Shown piece by piece: positions 18,177 through 27,523 of a DNA stretch of 59,367 nt (its first letter is position 1; every line of letters starts with the position of its first letter). This DNA is from Syntrophomonadaceae bacterium (GTDB lineage: Bacteria > Bacillota > Syntrophomonadia > Syntrophomonadales > DTU052). The notes below the pieces were generated by a model, which worked only from the letters and a program-made list of their open reading frames with translations, did no database searches and was not told where the DNA came from. The position numbers and the translations under genes were made by a program. The stretch lies in the NCBI GenBank assembly GCA_012728655.1, contig JAAYEQ010000008.1:1-59367 (forward strand), read 5' to 3'.

Positions 18177-21100
18177 GTGGTTTTACCGGTGAACGGTAAG
18201 GGCGATTTTGATGAATACTTGCTGGACAACCTGAAGGAAAGGGCCAAAGAGCTCAACTGCCTTTATCAGGTGGATGAGATCTTGAATGATCAGAGATTGT
18301 CCCTGCCGGAGATGTTCAACCAGTTAACCATGGTTATTCCGTCAGGCTGGCAGTACCCTGACATCTGCAAAGCCCGCATTATATACGATAATCGCAGTTA
18401 CCAGACTCCTGGATTCTATTCGTCGCCCTACATGGAGAGCGTTCCTATCAAGCTTGACGGTCAGGTAGTGGGCAGAATCGAGGTTGTTTACACGGTGGCG
18501 GTGGATAAGGGTCCTGAGGGCTACTTCCTGGACAAAGAGCGAAAGCTGCTTAAGACCATCGCCGACCGGATTGAACACACCATCTTAAGGCGCCATATGG
18601 AGATGGTTCTGCAGGAATGGAACACTTCCCGGCAGGCTAACGGGGAACGGAAAGCCGGCAACGAGTGGATGATCATTGTCGATTTCCTGGGCAGCACGGA
18701 TCAAAGCCTGCTGCTGTATACCTGCAAGAAAATGGCCATTCATCTCTACCGGAGAGGGATAGAAGAAGCGGAAGAGGTGCTCCGCGACCTGGGTTACAGC
18801 CCCACCGGGGTCCTGACGGACCTGAACTATCCTACCCCTAAAATGTCGCTGGGAGATCTGACCGATATCAGCAACAGGACTTTCGAGATCGCCTCCCGCC
18901 ATTTGAGCGACAGCGAAATCTCCACCCGGCTCAGAGTATGGATTCAGGAGGCCAAGGACTACTCGCTGATCAAAGCGGTTAACAGCATAAATGTATCCGT
19001 GCGCGAAATAAGCAGGGTGATAAACCGTTACCGTTCTCTGATGGGAAGGAATAACTTATATTATTCTCCCATGGAGCACTGGCTGGTGGTCGCCCTGATC
19101 CGCCGCTTTCTGTCCGGCAAGCTTGAGTTCATCCGTGTAGCCAGACAGCACCTGCAGATAAGCGATTTTTCGGATATTGTTAACCGGCTGATTTTCCCCG
19201 AGGGCAGCCATGGGAAAATCGGAGGAAAGAGCACCGGGCTGTTCCTCGCCCAGCAGATAATTAAAAAGGCCAGCGAGGATCAGCCCTTGCTTAAATCCGT
19301 CAGGGTCCCGAAGACATGGTATATAACCACCGATGGGATGAGGGAGTTTCTGAACTACAACGACCTGGACGAGCTCAATGTTCAGAAATACAAGGAATTA
19401 TATGAGATAAGGATCGATTATCCCAATATCGTTCAGATCATGAAAAACTCGGAATTCCCGGAAGGGATGGTCAAAAGCCTGGCCATGGCCCTGGACGATT
19501 TGGGAGACAACCCGATAATTGTGCGAAGTTCCAGCCTTTTGGAAGACCAGTTTGGAGCGGCTTTCTCCGGAAAATACAAGAGCCTGTTCCTGGCCAACCA
19601 GGGCACCAAGGAGCAGCGTCTGGAGGCGCTTATGGATGCGATTGTCGAGGTCTACGCCTCAATCTACAATCCTGATTCTCTCCAGTACCGGGCTGAAAGA
19701 GGCCTGCTGGACTTCCAGGAAGAGATGGGAATCATGATCCAGGAAGTGGTTGGCACCAGGATCGGCCCTTACTACATGCCTCTCTATGCCGGGGTTGTGT
19801 TCAGCAACAACGAATTTCGGTGGTCACCCCGGATCAAGCGAGAGGATGGATTAATCCGTATGGTTATGGGTCTGGGCACCCGGGCGGTCGACCGCCTGAG
19901 CGATGATTTCCCGGTCCTGGTTTCACCCGGACAGCCCCGCCTGCGAGTGAATACCGTTCCGGAAGAGGTCAAGCGTTATTCGCCCAAAATGGTTGACGTT
20001 ATTAACCTCGAGAAGAACACCTTCGAAACCGTGGAGATTTCTTCACTCCTGAAGGAATACGGGCGTCAGATACCCGGTGTGCACCGGATCGTTTCCACCT
20101 ACCAGCCCGACCATATCAAAAAACCCCTGGCTTTTGACCTGGACTTCGAACGGGACGATATGGTGGTGACCTTTGACGGCCTGATAGCGGATACCTCATT
20201 TATCAAACTGGTCAATGCCATTAAAGACCTGCTTCAGGAAAAGCTGGGGACACCGGTAGACCTGGAGTTTGCCTCGGATGGGGAATACTTTTACCTGCTG
20301 CAGTGCCGGCCCCAGAGTTACAGCAGGGAAAATGCACCGGCTCCCATCCCCCGAGACCTCCCGGCTCAGGATATCATTTTCTCTGCCAAGCGATACATCT
20401 CAAACGGCAGCATACAGGATATTTCCCATATTGTCTATGTGGACCCGGAGGAATATAACCGAATTCGGGATTACAACGACCTGCGCAATGTGGGCCGAGT
20501 CGTGGGGATGCTGAACTTTTTGCTTCCCAAGCACCGTTTCGTGCTCATGGGACCCGGGCGCTGGGGGAGCAGGGGAGATATAAAACTGGGAGTGCAGGTG
20601 AGCTATGCGGACATTAACAATACCGCGGCCCTGATTGAGATCGCCACCCCCAGGGCCAACTATGTACCGGAACTCTCCTTTGGCACTCACTTTTTCCAGG
20701 ATCTGGTAGAGGCCAATATTCGCTACCTCCCGCTTTACCCCGAGGATCAAGGCGTGGTATTCAACCATTTGTTCCTGAAACGATCCGAGAACATCCTGGG
20801 AGAGCTCCTGCCCGAGTATAAGTACCTGGAAGACGTAATCAGGGTAATTGACGTGCCGAAAGTAACCGGGGGCCGGGTGCTCAGGATATCAATGAATGCC
20901 GAATTGGAGGAGGCTCTGGGCTATCTGAGCTCTCATTCCGGTGAAAGCGACCGACTATATACGGAAGCTGCTCAAGAAGAGGCATCCCCGGGCGGTGATG
21001 CGTATGTCGACGAGCGGTTCTGGCGGTGGCGCCATTACATGGCGGAACGCATTGCCGCCCGCCTCGATCCTGCCCGATTCGGGGTTAAGAGTATCTATCT

Positions 21101-21383
21101 TTTTGGCAGCACCAACAACGGCACCGCCGGACCGGGGAGCGACATCGACCTCCTGATACATTTTGGGGGAAACGAGCAGCAACGTCAGGATCTGCTGAAC
21201 TGGCTGAACGGTTGGAGTGTGTCTCTGGCGGAAATGAATTACCTGAAGACCGGTTATCAGTCGGATGGGCTGCTTGATATCCATATCATAACCGACGAGG
21301 ATATTGCCCGGAAAACGGCTTATGCCTCCAAAATCGGGGCTGTTACCGACCCCGCTTTACCTCTGAAGATGAAAGAAGGATGA
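18177..21383 (+). CDS. PEP-synthase-like ATP-grasp protein fused to a nucleotidyltransferase domain
   Basis: 1068 residues. Residues about 1-140 look like a GAF-type sensor (LLKTIADRIEHTILRR ends it). Residues about 340-730 match the ATP-binding half of PEP synthase/pyruvate phosphate dikinase: SHGKIGGKSTGLFLAQQII, NPIIVRSSSLLEDQFGAAFSGKY, and LEFASDGEYFYLLQCRPQS. The phosphohistidine and PEP-binding domains of true PEP synthases are not seen. A conserved extra region follows (FVLMGPGRWGSRGD). The last about 120 residues carry a minimal nucleotidyltransferase motif, GSTNNGTAGPGSDIDLLI, with the usual GS and D-x-D. It could phosphorylate or nucleotidylate a partner. Target unknown; the adjacent glutamate dehydrogenase is a candidate by position only. 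Confidence 0.75.
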   Translation: MVLPVNGKGDFDEYLLDNLKERAKELNCLYQVDEILNDQRLSLPEMFNQLTMVIPSGWQYPDICKARIIYDNRSYQTPGFYSSPYMESVPIKLDGQVVGRIEVVYTVAVDKGPEGYFLDKERKLLKTIADRIEHTILRRHMEMVLQEWNTSRQANGERKAGNEWMIIVDFLGSTDQSLLLYTCKKMAIHLYRRGIEEAEEVLRDLGYSPTGVLTDLNYPTPKMSLGDLTDISNRTFEIASRHLSDSEISTRLRVWIQEAKDYSLIKAVNSINVSVREISRVINRYRSLMGRNNLYYSPMEHWLVVALIRRFLSGKLEFIRVARQHLQISDFSDIVNRLIFPEGSHGKIGGKSTGLFLAQQIIKKASEDQPLLKSVRVPKTWYITTDGMREFLNYNDLDELNVQKYKELYEIRIDYPNIVQIMKNSEFPEGMVKSLAMALDDLGDNPIIVRSSSLLEDQFGAAFSGKYKSLFLANQGTKEQRLEALMDAIVEVYASIYNPDSLQYRAERGLLDFQEEMGIMIQEVVGTRIGPYYMPLYAGVVFSNNEFRWSPRIKREDGLIRMVMGLGTRAVDRLSDDFPVLVSPGQPRLRVNTVPEEVKRYSPKMVDVINLEKNTFETVEISSLLKEYGRQIPGVHRIVSTYQPDHIKKPLAFDLDFERDDMVVTFDGLIADTSFIKLVNAIKDLLQEKLGTPVDLEFASDGEYFYLLQCRPQSYSRENAPAPIPRDLPAQDIIFSAKRYISNGSIQDISHIVYVDPEEYNRIRDYNDLRNVGRVVGMLNFLLPKHRFVLMGPGRWGSRGDIKLGVQVSYADINNTAALIEIATPRANYVPELSFGTHFFQDLVEANIRYLPLYPEDQGVVFNHLFLKRSENILGELLPEYKYLEDVIRVIDVPKVTGGRVLRISMNAELEEALGYLSSHSGESDRLYTEAAQEEASPGGDAYVDERFWRWRHYMAERIAARLDPARFGVKSIYLFGSTNNGTAGPGSDIDLLIHFGGNEQQRQDLLNWLNGWSVSLAEMNYLKTGYQSDGLLDIHIITDEDIARKTAYASKIGAVTDPALPLKMKEG

Positions 21384-21579
21384 CTGCCCCGTGACTTGTG
21401 ATGATTAAACCGTGGACGTGAACCGTGTCAGGCGGAACCTCCGGAAAGCCCGTGCCCGGTGACTCGTGACGGTTCAATGGTTGGCTGCGGGTTACCAGGG
21501 TTTTCGGACCGGCGATATGTCAATCAATTCCGGCTGCGTGTAAAAAGACAGTCTTTTAACCGGGATAGGGGATAGAATT

Positions 21580-22308
21580 TTGAGAGAACCGGGATTTGAC
21601 CGAAACCTCACGCGCAGTGAGACGGGAATCCGCATACTGATTCTTTTGCTTTTGGTGACGGCCTCTCTGGGATTGCTGGCGGGATGGTATTTTATAAACG
21701 GTGATAATACGGGTTTGAACCTGCCGGTTCCTCCTGAGTTTTTGGGGGAGTCTCCCGTCGAGGCCATCCCGGAAGAAGAGAGACAGGTGCCCGATCTGAT
21801 CCTTCTCGGAGCGCGCCGGGAGGCCCAGAAGGGCACGCGCTACGACGCATCTTACGTGAAGATTGCATACCCGGGAGGAGATGTCCCCTCGGATCGGGGA
21901 GCCTGCACCGATGTAGTTATAAGGGCTTTCCGCAACGCCGGAATTGACCTGCAGCAACTGATCCATGAGGATATGAAGAAGAACTTCGACAAGTACCCCC
22001 GTAAATGGGGGCTTGATAAACCCGACCCCAACATCGATCACCGCCGCGTCCCCAACCAGATCCAGTTCTTCAAGACCTACGGGCAATCGCTGACCCTGGA
22101 GGTGGAAGGGCACCTTGACGAGTGGAAATGGGGCGATGTCGTTTACTGGCGCTTCCCCGACGGCCGCGACCACTGCGGCATAATCAGCGACCGCACCACC
22201 TGGGACGGCATACCGCTGGTGATCCACAACGCCGGCATAGCCCGCGAAGAAAACGCCCTCCTCAGATGGGAGATCGTCGGCCACTACCGCTATCCCGCCG
22301 ATGAGTAA
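21580..22308 (+). CDS. DUF1287 family membrane-anchored protein
   Basis: 242 residues. One N-terminal membrane helix (ILILLLLVTASLGLLAGWYF), then an extracytoplasmic domain of the DUF1287 family: YPGGDVPSDRGACTDVVIRAFRNAGIDLQQLIHEDM, then WKWGDVVYWRFPDGRDHCGIISD and VIHNAGI. The Cys, His and later His in these motifs resemble the NlpC/P60 papain-like fold, so a peptidase or amidase acting on the cell wall is plausible. Start TTG at 21580 with a GGGG-containing stretch upstream. The 196 bp before it hold no gene. Confidence 0.8.
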   Translation: MREPGFDRNLTRSETGIRILILLLLVTASLGLLAGWYFINGDNTGLNLPVPPEFLGESPVEAIPEEERQVPDLILLGARREAQKGTRYDASYVKIAYPGGDVPSDRGACTDVVIRAFRNAGIDLQQLIHEDMKKNFDKYPRKWGLDKPDPNIDHRRVPNQIQFFKTYGQSLTLEVEGHLDEWKWGDVVYWRFPDGRDHCGIISDRTTWDGIPLVIHNAGIAREENALLRWEIVGHYRYPADE

Positions 22309-22514
22309 CCTATCTTGATGCCTCAGTTTTCTGCAATCATTGGAGATGTTCTTTAGCCTAATGTCCGCTCGCTGAATTCGCCGCCGGCCTCTGTTCCACC
22401 TAATTACATACTGATTCCGGAAGGCGAATCTTTCCTCTGCCTTTCCTGTTACCTTCTGCGGACCCTGCACTTGCCATTTGACAGCTTCCCGGCTGACATC
22501 CTAGAATGTATATA

Positions 22515-22528
22515 CGAACATATGTTTG
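22515..22528 (+). promoter_or_regulatory. LexA (DinR) SOS box of the imuB operon
   Basis: CGAACATATGTTTG matches the Gram-positive SOS consensus CGAAC-N4-GTTCG at 9 of 10 defined positions and ends 12 bp before the imuB start codon. LexA bound here would block transcription of imuB and its small downstream partner until DNA damage. Confidence 0.85.
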
Positions 22529-22540
22529 GGTGATAGTCTG

Positions 22541-23746
22541 ATGAAAAGGGTTGGCTGTCTGTTTCTCCCTTATTTTCTGGCTTCGGTAACCGTCAAAGAA
22601 AACCCCCGCCTGTACCGGCAGCCGGTGGCTGTTTTCCGGGAGGGCAGGGTGATTGGCATTTCCCGGGAAATAGAAGACCATTCACTGACGGGGCTGCCAC
22701 TCAACCAGGCCCGGAGGCACTGTCCGGAGGCCTTTTTTGTGGAGTATGACCATTCAGTTCACCGGGCGGCACAAGAGGATTACCTGCAGATGCTGGCCGG
22801 TATTTCCCCTTTGATCGAGCCTTTGGATGAGCAGGAGTGCTTCCTCGATCTCAATGGAGGCAGAATCGAATTAGAAATGGAAAAACTGGGCCGGTGGTTT
22901 GAGGCCCGGGAATGGGGGCCGGTGTTGATGGGAGTAGGTGCCAATAAGCTTCTGGCCCGGCTGGCGACCAGGGTTCCTTATGGGAAGAATCAGACCGACG
23001 TTCCGGGTTTCTGCTGCCGGGTAGTTGAACCCGGGCAGGAGAAGGATTTTCTGGCCCGGATACCGCTGGCTTTAGACTGGCTTTTACCGTCCTCGGTGGT
23101 AGAGAAGCTGGGCTTTTTGGGGTTTACTCGTTTCGGTGAGCTGGATTCATTATCCCTGCAGGAGCTTTTGAAAATACTCGGCCCGGATGGATATACGGTT
23201 TATCAGCACCGTCGGGGGCGGGACAATACCCCGCTTTTGGGATTGTATCCTCCGGAAAAATTGAGCTGTCATTTTGGCTTTGACCGGGGTGTTTACGAAC
23301 TGGGGCCTCTGGAAAAAAGGTTGGGAGAAGGGGCACGGCTAATTGCCTCCGCCCTGCGGGAGCGGGGGATGAACTGCCGGCAGGTGGCTTTGCAGGTCGA
23401 ATTGGAAGGAGGAAACTGCCGGGCGGAGCGCCGGGTGTCGCGGGGAGCGGGAGAGGAAAGGAGACTGCGCGAGATACTTGGGATTCTGCTTAAAAACCTG
23501 TCCCTTACCGGGCCGATTCTCGGCATGACGCTGGAGGTCTCCTCTTTATACCGGTGGAGCCTGACCGAACAGGACCTGTTCACGCTGGATAAAAGGTCAA
23601 CCAGGCCTCACCAGGAGCTGAAAGGGACGGTAGAGGCCCTGGAGGGCAAGATCCCAGGAGCAGTTCATGTGGGAGTTGCGATCGACCGCCGGGAGCAGGT
23701 GTTATCTTTATGGGATCCCTGGCGTTTTGGGGAGGCATCCCGGTGA
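22541..23746 (+). CDS. imuB: ImuB-like Y-family polymerase homologue
   Basis: 401 residues from ATG 22541 (GGGTGAT upstream); an earlier in-frame TTG lies inside the SOS box. The N-terminal finger reads CLFLPYFLASVTV, where active Y-family polymerases have V-D-x-D-x-F; both acidic residues are gone. The second motif survives as PLDEQECFLDL. A helix-hairpin-helix region (LGFLGFTRFGELDSLSLQEL) and little-finger domain follow. Loss of the first catalytic aspartate is characteristic of ImuB, which is non-catalytic and recruits DnaE2 and the sliding clamp in SOS mutagenesis. No imuA is seen beside it. Confidence 0.85.
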   Translation: MKRVGCLFLPYFLASVTVKENPRLYRQPVAVFREGRVIGISREIEDHSLTGLPLNQARRHCPEAFFVEYDHSVHRAAQEDYLQMLAGISPLIEPLDEQECFLDLNGGRIELEMEKLGRWFEAREWGPVLMGVGANKLLARLATRVPYGKNQTDVPGFCCRVVEPGQEKDFLARIPLALDWLLPSSVVEKLGFLGFTRFGELDSLSLQELLKILGPDGYTVYQHRRGRDNTPLLGLYPPEKLSCHFGFDRGVYELGPLEKRLGEGARLIASALRERGMNCRQVALQVELEGGNCRAERRVSRGAGEERRLREILGILLKNLSLTGPILGMTLEVSSLYRWSLTEQDLFTLDKRSTRPHQELKGTVEALEGKIPGAVHVGVAIDRREQVLSLWDPWRFGEASR

Positions 23747-23991
23747 GCAAGTTGGTAAATCTCCCGCTCCGGGTGCTGGAGGGGGAATCAGGCAAACCCC
23801 TGAAGATTTACTGGCAGAGGCGATGGGTGCGGGTTACGATGATCCTGGACCGCTGGTATGACGTAGGGAAATGGTGGGAAGGGGAGGCTGTAAAGCTGTT
23901 CTACCGCCTGCAGTTGGAGGGGAACAGGGTGTGGGAGGTTTTCTTCGACCGGGAGCAAAAATCATGGAACCTCTACAAGATATACGACTAG
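23743..23991 (+). CDS. Small DUF6504-like protein of the SOS mutagenesis operon
   Basis: 82 residues from GTG 23743, which overlaps the imuB stop and has GGGGAGG six bases upstream. Pattern: PLRVLEGESGKPLKIYWQRR, WYDVGKWWEGEAVKLFYRLQ, WEVFFDREQKSWNLYKIYD. It is a compact basic and aromatic-rich beta protein. Small proteins of this type follow imuB in many bacteria; the family name is from memory and the role is unknown. Overlap with imuB implies coupled translation and SOS induction. Confidence 0.65.
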   Translation: MSKLVNLPLRVLEGESGKPLKIYWQRRWVRVTMILDRWYDVGKWWEGEAVKLFYRLQLEGNRVWEVFFDREQKSWNLYKIYD

Positions 23992-24018
23992 GTGTCAACG
24001 GGACGGTTCTCCTGAACC
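23991..24018. repeat. Short degenerate copy of the fold-back element's end sequence
   Basis: GGTGTCAACGGGACGGTTCTCC closely resembles the left end of the adjacent fold-back element (GGTGTCAAGGGGAC...). It ends TGAACC, an imperfect mirror of GGTGTCA. It is probably a REP-like unit. It begins on the last base of the preceding stop codon. Confidence 0.5.
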
Positions 24019-24030
24019 ATCTATGATTAA

Positions 24031-24379
24031 GGTGTCAAGGGGACAGTCGTGTGAAAACTCGATTTGTTGCGTATTGTTATGCGTGCCAAGCATATTCGCC
24101 GGCTTGCGGCTCGCTCCTGTGTTCCTCGCCTACATCCCCGCAACTCGTTTTTCTTTGGGCGGGACAGCCGGCATACGCGGCATCCATGCCGCAATGCCGG
24201 TATTTCGCCATCCGTGGCGAAATAGTCCCGCCCTCGACTCAGAAAAACTTCGTTGGGGGATGTAACGGCTCGTCACAATGTCGCTCACTCACAAGCCGGC
24301 GAACATGTGATTGTGCTTATCGGCAAATCTTCAGGCACTCACTCTTAGTTTTCACACGGCCTGCCGTCCCCTTGACACC
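24031..24379. mobile_element. 349-bp fold-back (MITE/REPIN-like) element
   Basis: The ends are inverted repeats: GGTGTCAAGGGGAC...CGTGTGAAAACT (24031-24059) and AGTTTTCACACGG...GTCCCCTTGACACC (24347-24379). The interior is palindromic too: GGGCGGGAC (24157-24165) with GTCCCGCCC (24225-24233), CATCCCC with GGGGATG, GCCGGCAT with ATGCCGGT, GCGGCAT with ATGCCGC, and ATTTCGCCA with TGGCGAAAT. No reading frame looks real. A GTGTCAAGGGGAC-like end is, from memory, common for REP elements moved by RAYT (TnpA-REP) transposases in Clostridia. It sits between the imuB pair and dnaE2, splitting what is usually one operon. As RNA it would form a large multi-branched structure. Confidence 0.75.
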
Positions 24380-24401
24380 CCTTGAAGGGAAGGGTTGAGC
24401 T

Positions 24402-27400
24402 GTGTTTATCCACCTTCATGTCCATAGTCCTTTTTCTTTCCTGGATGGAGGGAGTTCTATAGAGAAGCTGGTCAGAAGGGCTGCGGAGCTCGACATGCCG
24501 GCACTGGCCCTGACCGATCACGACAACCTGTGCGGAGCCGTCAAGTTCAGCGCCCAGGCGCAGAAGGCCGGGATTAAACCAATTCAGGGGGTGGAGGTAA
24601 CCCTTGAAAATGGACACCATCTCACCCTCCTGGCCCGCAACCCTGAAGGATACAGGAACCTCTGCCGCATGCTGACTGCCGCCCACCTGGAACACCCCCG
24701 CCGGCATCCCCGGGTTTCACTCCGGAACCTTAAAAAACATAGCGATGGCCTCATTGCTCTGTCTGGATGCCGCCGGGGTGAAATTCCTTACCACCTTCTG
24801 CGCGGCAATTACTCTCGGGCTTACCGGGCCGCTCTGACTTATCTTGATATCTGGGAACCCCGGGATTTTTACCTGGAGATGCAGGACAGCTACCTGCCGG
24901 GGAATGTTCAGCTTAACGCCAACCTGCAGCAACTGGCCCGTAAATTGGGAGTGGGGCTGGTGGCCACCAATAACGTCCACTATACTTCTCCCGATGATTT
25001 TATGGTTCATGATGTCTTGAGCTGTATAAGGACCCTGACCCGGGTTGATGGCGTACACCCTGACCGGCCGCTTAATGCCGAGAATTACTTGAAGACGCCT
25101 CAGGAGATGGAACTCCTTTTTAGGGAATATCCCGAAGCACTGGAGAACACCTGGCGGATTGCGGAGAGATGCGAACCGGCTCTGGACCTCGGTGCCCCGC
25201 ATTTCCCCAACTTTGACCTGCCGCCGGGACAGAAAGCGGAACCCCTGTTCCGGGAGCTTGTTTATCAGGGAGCATATCGAAGATATGGGAGGATAAGCGC
25301 GACCCTGCGGGAGCGGCTGGAGCATGAACTGACCATAATCAACACCCTGGGTTATACCGATTACTTCCTGGTGGTATGGGATATTGTGAAATATGCCCGT
25401 TCTCAAGGGATCCGCCACGCCGGGCGGGGTTCGGCCGCCAATTCGGCAGTGGCTTACTGCCTGGGTTTGACCGAGGTGGATGCCATGGAGAGGGGACTGC
25501 TTTTTGAGCGGTTTATGAGCCTGGAAAGAGGGGAGAAACCCGATATTGATCTGGATTTTGACGCCCGCTGCCGCGATCAGGTGGCGGAGTATGTTTACCG
25601 GAAGTACGGGCGGGATAGGGTGGCCAGCGTTTGCACCTACAATACCTTTCGCGCCCGGTCGGCTTTGCGGGATATCGGCAAGGCTCTGGGGCTCCCCGCG
25701 GCGGAGCTTGACGGCCTGGCCAAGAGGCTGCCCCATATTCATGCCGACCAGATAAAGAAGGTTTTGCCTCGGCTTCCCGAGCTGCGGGACAGCGGATTGG
25801 ACAGGAAGAAGTTTGAGTTGCTGCTGGATCTCTGCGAGAAGGTGGCCGGATTTCCGCGCTTTCTGGGAACACATCTGGGAGGGCTGGTTATCAGCCGGGA
25901 ACCCCTTAATGAACTGACCCCTCTGCAGCAGGCCGCCAAGGGGATGGTGATAACCCAGTTTGACAAGGAGGATGTGGAGGATCTGGGGCTGATCAAACTG
26001 GACCTGCTGTCCCTGCGCACCATGTCCGCAGTGGAAGATGCCGTGGCTTCCATTCGCCGGAATGGCGGCTCTCTGGATTACGACAGGATACCGCTGGATG
26101 ATCCCGAAACCTACCGGTTGATTAACAGCGGGAAGACCATAGGGGTGTTTCAACTAGAAAGCCCGGCGCAACGTTCCCTGCAAGCCCGTTTGGGGGCCTG
26201 TGTAATGGAGGATGTGGTGGCCAGCATGGCGTTAATCAGGCCGGGCCCCATAAAGGGGAATATGGTGGAGCCGTATATTGCCCGGCGGCAGGGGCTGGAA
26301 CCGGTGACCTATCTTCATCCCGTCCTGGAACCCATACTGGCCAAAACCTACGGGGTGATCCTCTTTCAGGAGCAGGTTATTGAAATAGCCACCGCCGTCG
26401 CCAACTTTTCTCCCGGAGAGGCGGATAAGCTGCGCCGGGTTATGACCCATGCCCGTTCTCATAAAGCTATGGAGGAAATCGGGGAAGTGTTTGTGACCAA
26501 AGCGGTGGCCAACGGTTTTGACCCTGAACTGGCGCGGACCATTTTCTCCTGTATCGCCGGTTACGCCAGCTACGGTTTCTGTGAGGGTCATGCGGCCGCC
26601 TTTGCCACCACCAGCTTCAAAACCGCCTACCTGCTGCGCCATTACCCGGCGGAGTTTTATGCGGCGGTCCTGAGCAACCAGCCGATGGGCTATTACCCGC
26701 CCCGCATCATCTGCGGAGAAGCCCGGAGGAGGGGGATAAAGATACTGCCGCCTCATATCAACCTCAGCGGAGAGAACTTTGAGCCCATCCGAAATCCGCC
26801 TTCAATCCGCATCTCGCTTTCTCAGGTTAAGGGGCTGAGCCGTAATGGCCTGAAAAGCATTTTGGAGAACAGACCGTTTACCTCTCTGACGGACCTGGTG
26901 ATCAGGAGCGATTTGAACGTGACCGAGCTTGAAAACCTTATAAAGTGCGGTGCTCTCGAGGTTTTTGATCAAAACCGCCGCCGGTTGCTGGCTCTGCTCC
27001 CCGGCTGTCTGCAGCGCAAAAAGGATTATGTTCAGGGGGAGGAGGCCCTGTTTTCACCAAGCGGAGATGAGAAGCTGGAGATTCCTGATTTTTCTCCGCT
27101 GGAGAAGCACCATCTGGAGTCCGAGATCCTGGGTATTCCCACCGGGGAACACTTCATGGCCCGGCTCAGGAACGAACTGGCCGCCAGAGGGTTTACCAGC
27201 GTTGCTGAACTGTCAGCTCAGCCGGAGGGGAAATGGATCAAGCTGGCGGGGCTGCTTTTCCGCCCCCATCGACCTCCTACCCGCAGCGGGAGGGTAACGG
27301 TTTTTATGTCGCTGGAGGATGAGTTCGGCCTGGTAGATGTAACGGTCTTTGAGGATGTTTACCAGAGGTACGGCGAATGTATTTTCTCTCCTCAGACCGG

Positions 27401-27485
27401 CCCTCTGGTGGTGGAGGGGTTCCTCCAGAGGCGGGGCAATCTGGAGACCATCATCGCCAAGAGGGTAAAACGCCTGCAGTTATAG
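24402..27485 (+). CDS. dnaE2: Error-prone DNA polymerase III alpha homologue (DnaE2/ImuC)
   Basis: 1027 residues. An N-terminal PHP domain (FIHLHVHSPFSFLDG, ALTDHDNLCGA) precedes the C-family polymerase core. The catalytic aspartates are in GEKPDIDLDFD, and the palm/finger region has VGVFQLES-like and LIRPGPIKGN motifs. A helix-hairpin-helix and an OB fold (WIKLAGLLFRP...) close the chain. At 1027 residues it is shorter than typical DnaE1 (about 1100-1150) and fits DnaE2/ImuC, the catalytic subunit of the SOS mutasome, as its place after imuB suggests. Start GTG 24402 with AAGGG upstream. The fold-back element 22 bp upstream separates it from the SOS-controlled promoter; no second SOS box was seen. 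Confidence 0.88.
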   Translation: MFIHLHVHSPFSFLDGGSSIEKLVRRAAELDMPALALTDHDNLCGAVKFSAQAQKAGIKPIQGVEVTLENGHHLTLLARNPEGYRNLCRMLTAAHLEHPRRHPRVSLRNLKKHSDGLIALSGCRRGEIPYHLLRGNYSRAYRAALTYLDIWEPRDFYLEMQDSYLPGNVQLNANLQQLARKLGVGLVATNNVHYTSPDDFMVHDVLSCIRTLTRVDGVHPDRPLNAENYLKTPQEMELLFREYPEALENTWRIAERCEPALDLGAPHFPNFDLPPGQKAEPLFRELVYQGAYRRYGRISATLRERLEHELTIINTLGYTDYFLVVWDIVKYARSQGIRHAGRGSAANSAVAYCLGLTEVDAMERGLLFERFMSLERGEKPDIDLDFDARCRDQVAEYVYRKYGRDRVASVCTYNTFRARSALRDIGKALGLPAAELDGLAKRLPHIHADQIKKVLPRLPELRDSGLDRKKFELLLDLCEKVAGFPRFLGTHLGGLVISREPLNELTPLQQAAKGMVITQFDKEDVEDLGLIKLDLLSLRTMSAVEDAVASIRRNGGSLDYDRIPLDDPETYRLINSGKTIGVFQLESPAQRSLQARLGACVMEDVVASMALIRPGPIKGNMVEPYIARRQGLEPVTYLHPVLEPILAKTYGVILFQEQVIEIATAVANFSPGEADKLRRVMTHARSHKAMEEIGEVFVTKAVANGFDPELARTIFSCIAGYASYGFCEGHAAAFATTSFKTAYLLRHYPAEFYAAVLSNQPMGYYPPRIICGEARRRGIKILPPHINLSGENFEPIRNPPSIRISLSQVKGLSRNGLKSILENRPFTSLTDLVIRSDLNVTELENLIKCGALEVFDQNRRRLLALLPGCLQRKKDYVQGEEALFSPSGDEKLEIPDFSPLEKHHLESEILGIPTGEHFMARLRNELAARGFTSVAELSAQPEGKWIKLAGLLFRPHRPPTRSGRVTVFMSLEDEFGLVDVTVFEDVYQRYGECIFSPQTGPLVVEGFLQRRGNLETIIAKRVKRLQL

Positions 27486-27523
27486 GGAGAGGTTTACTAT
27501 CCGGCTTCTTAAGCTCACCCTAA

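Noticed and set aside
24051-24398. Reading frames of 80-115 codons inside the fold-back element
   Set aside because: They arise from the palindromic repeat, overlap one another and have no ribosome sites.
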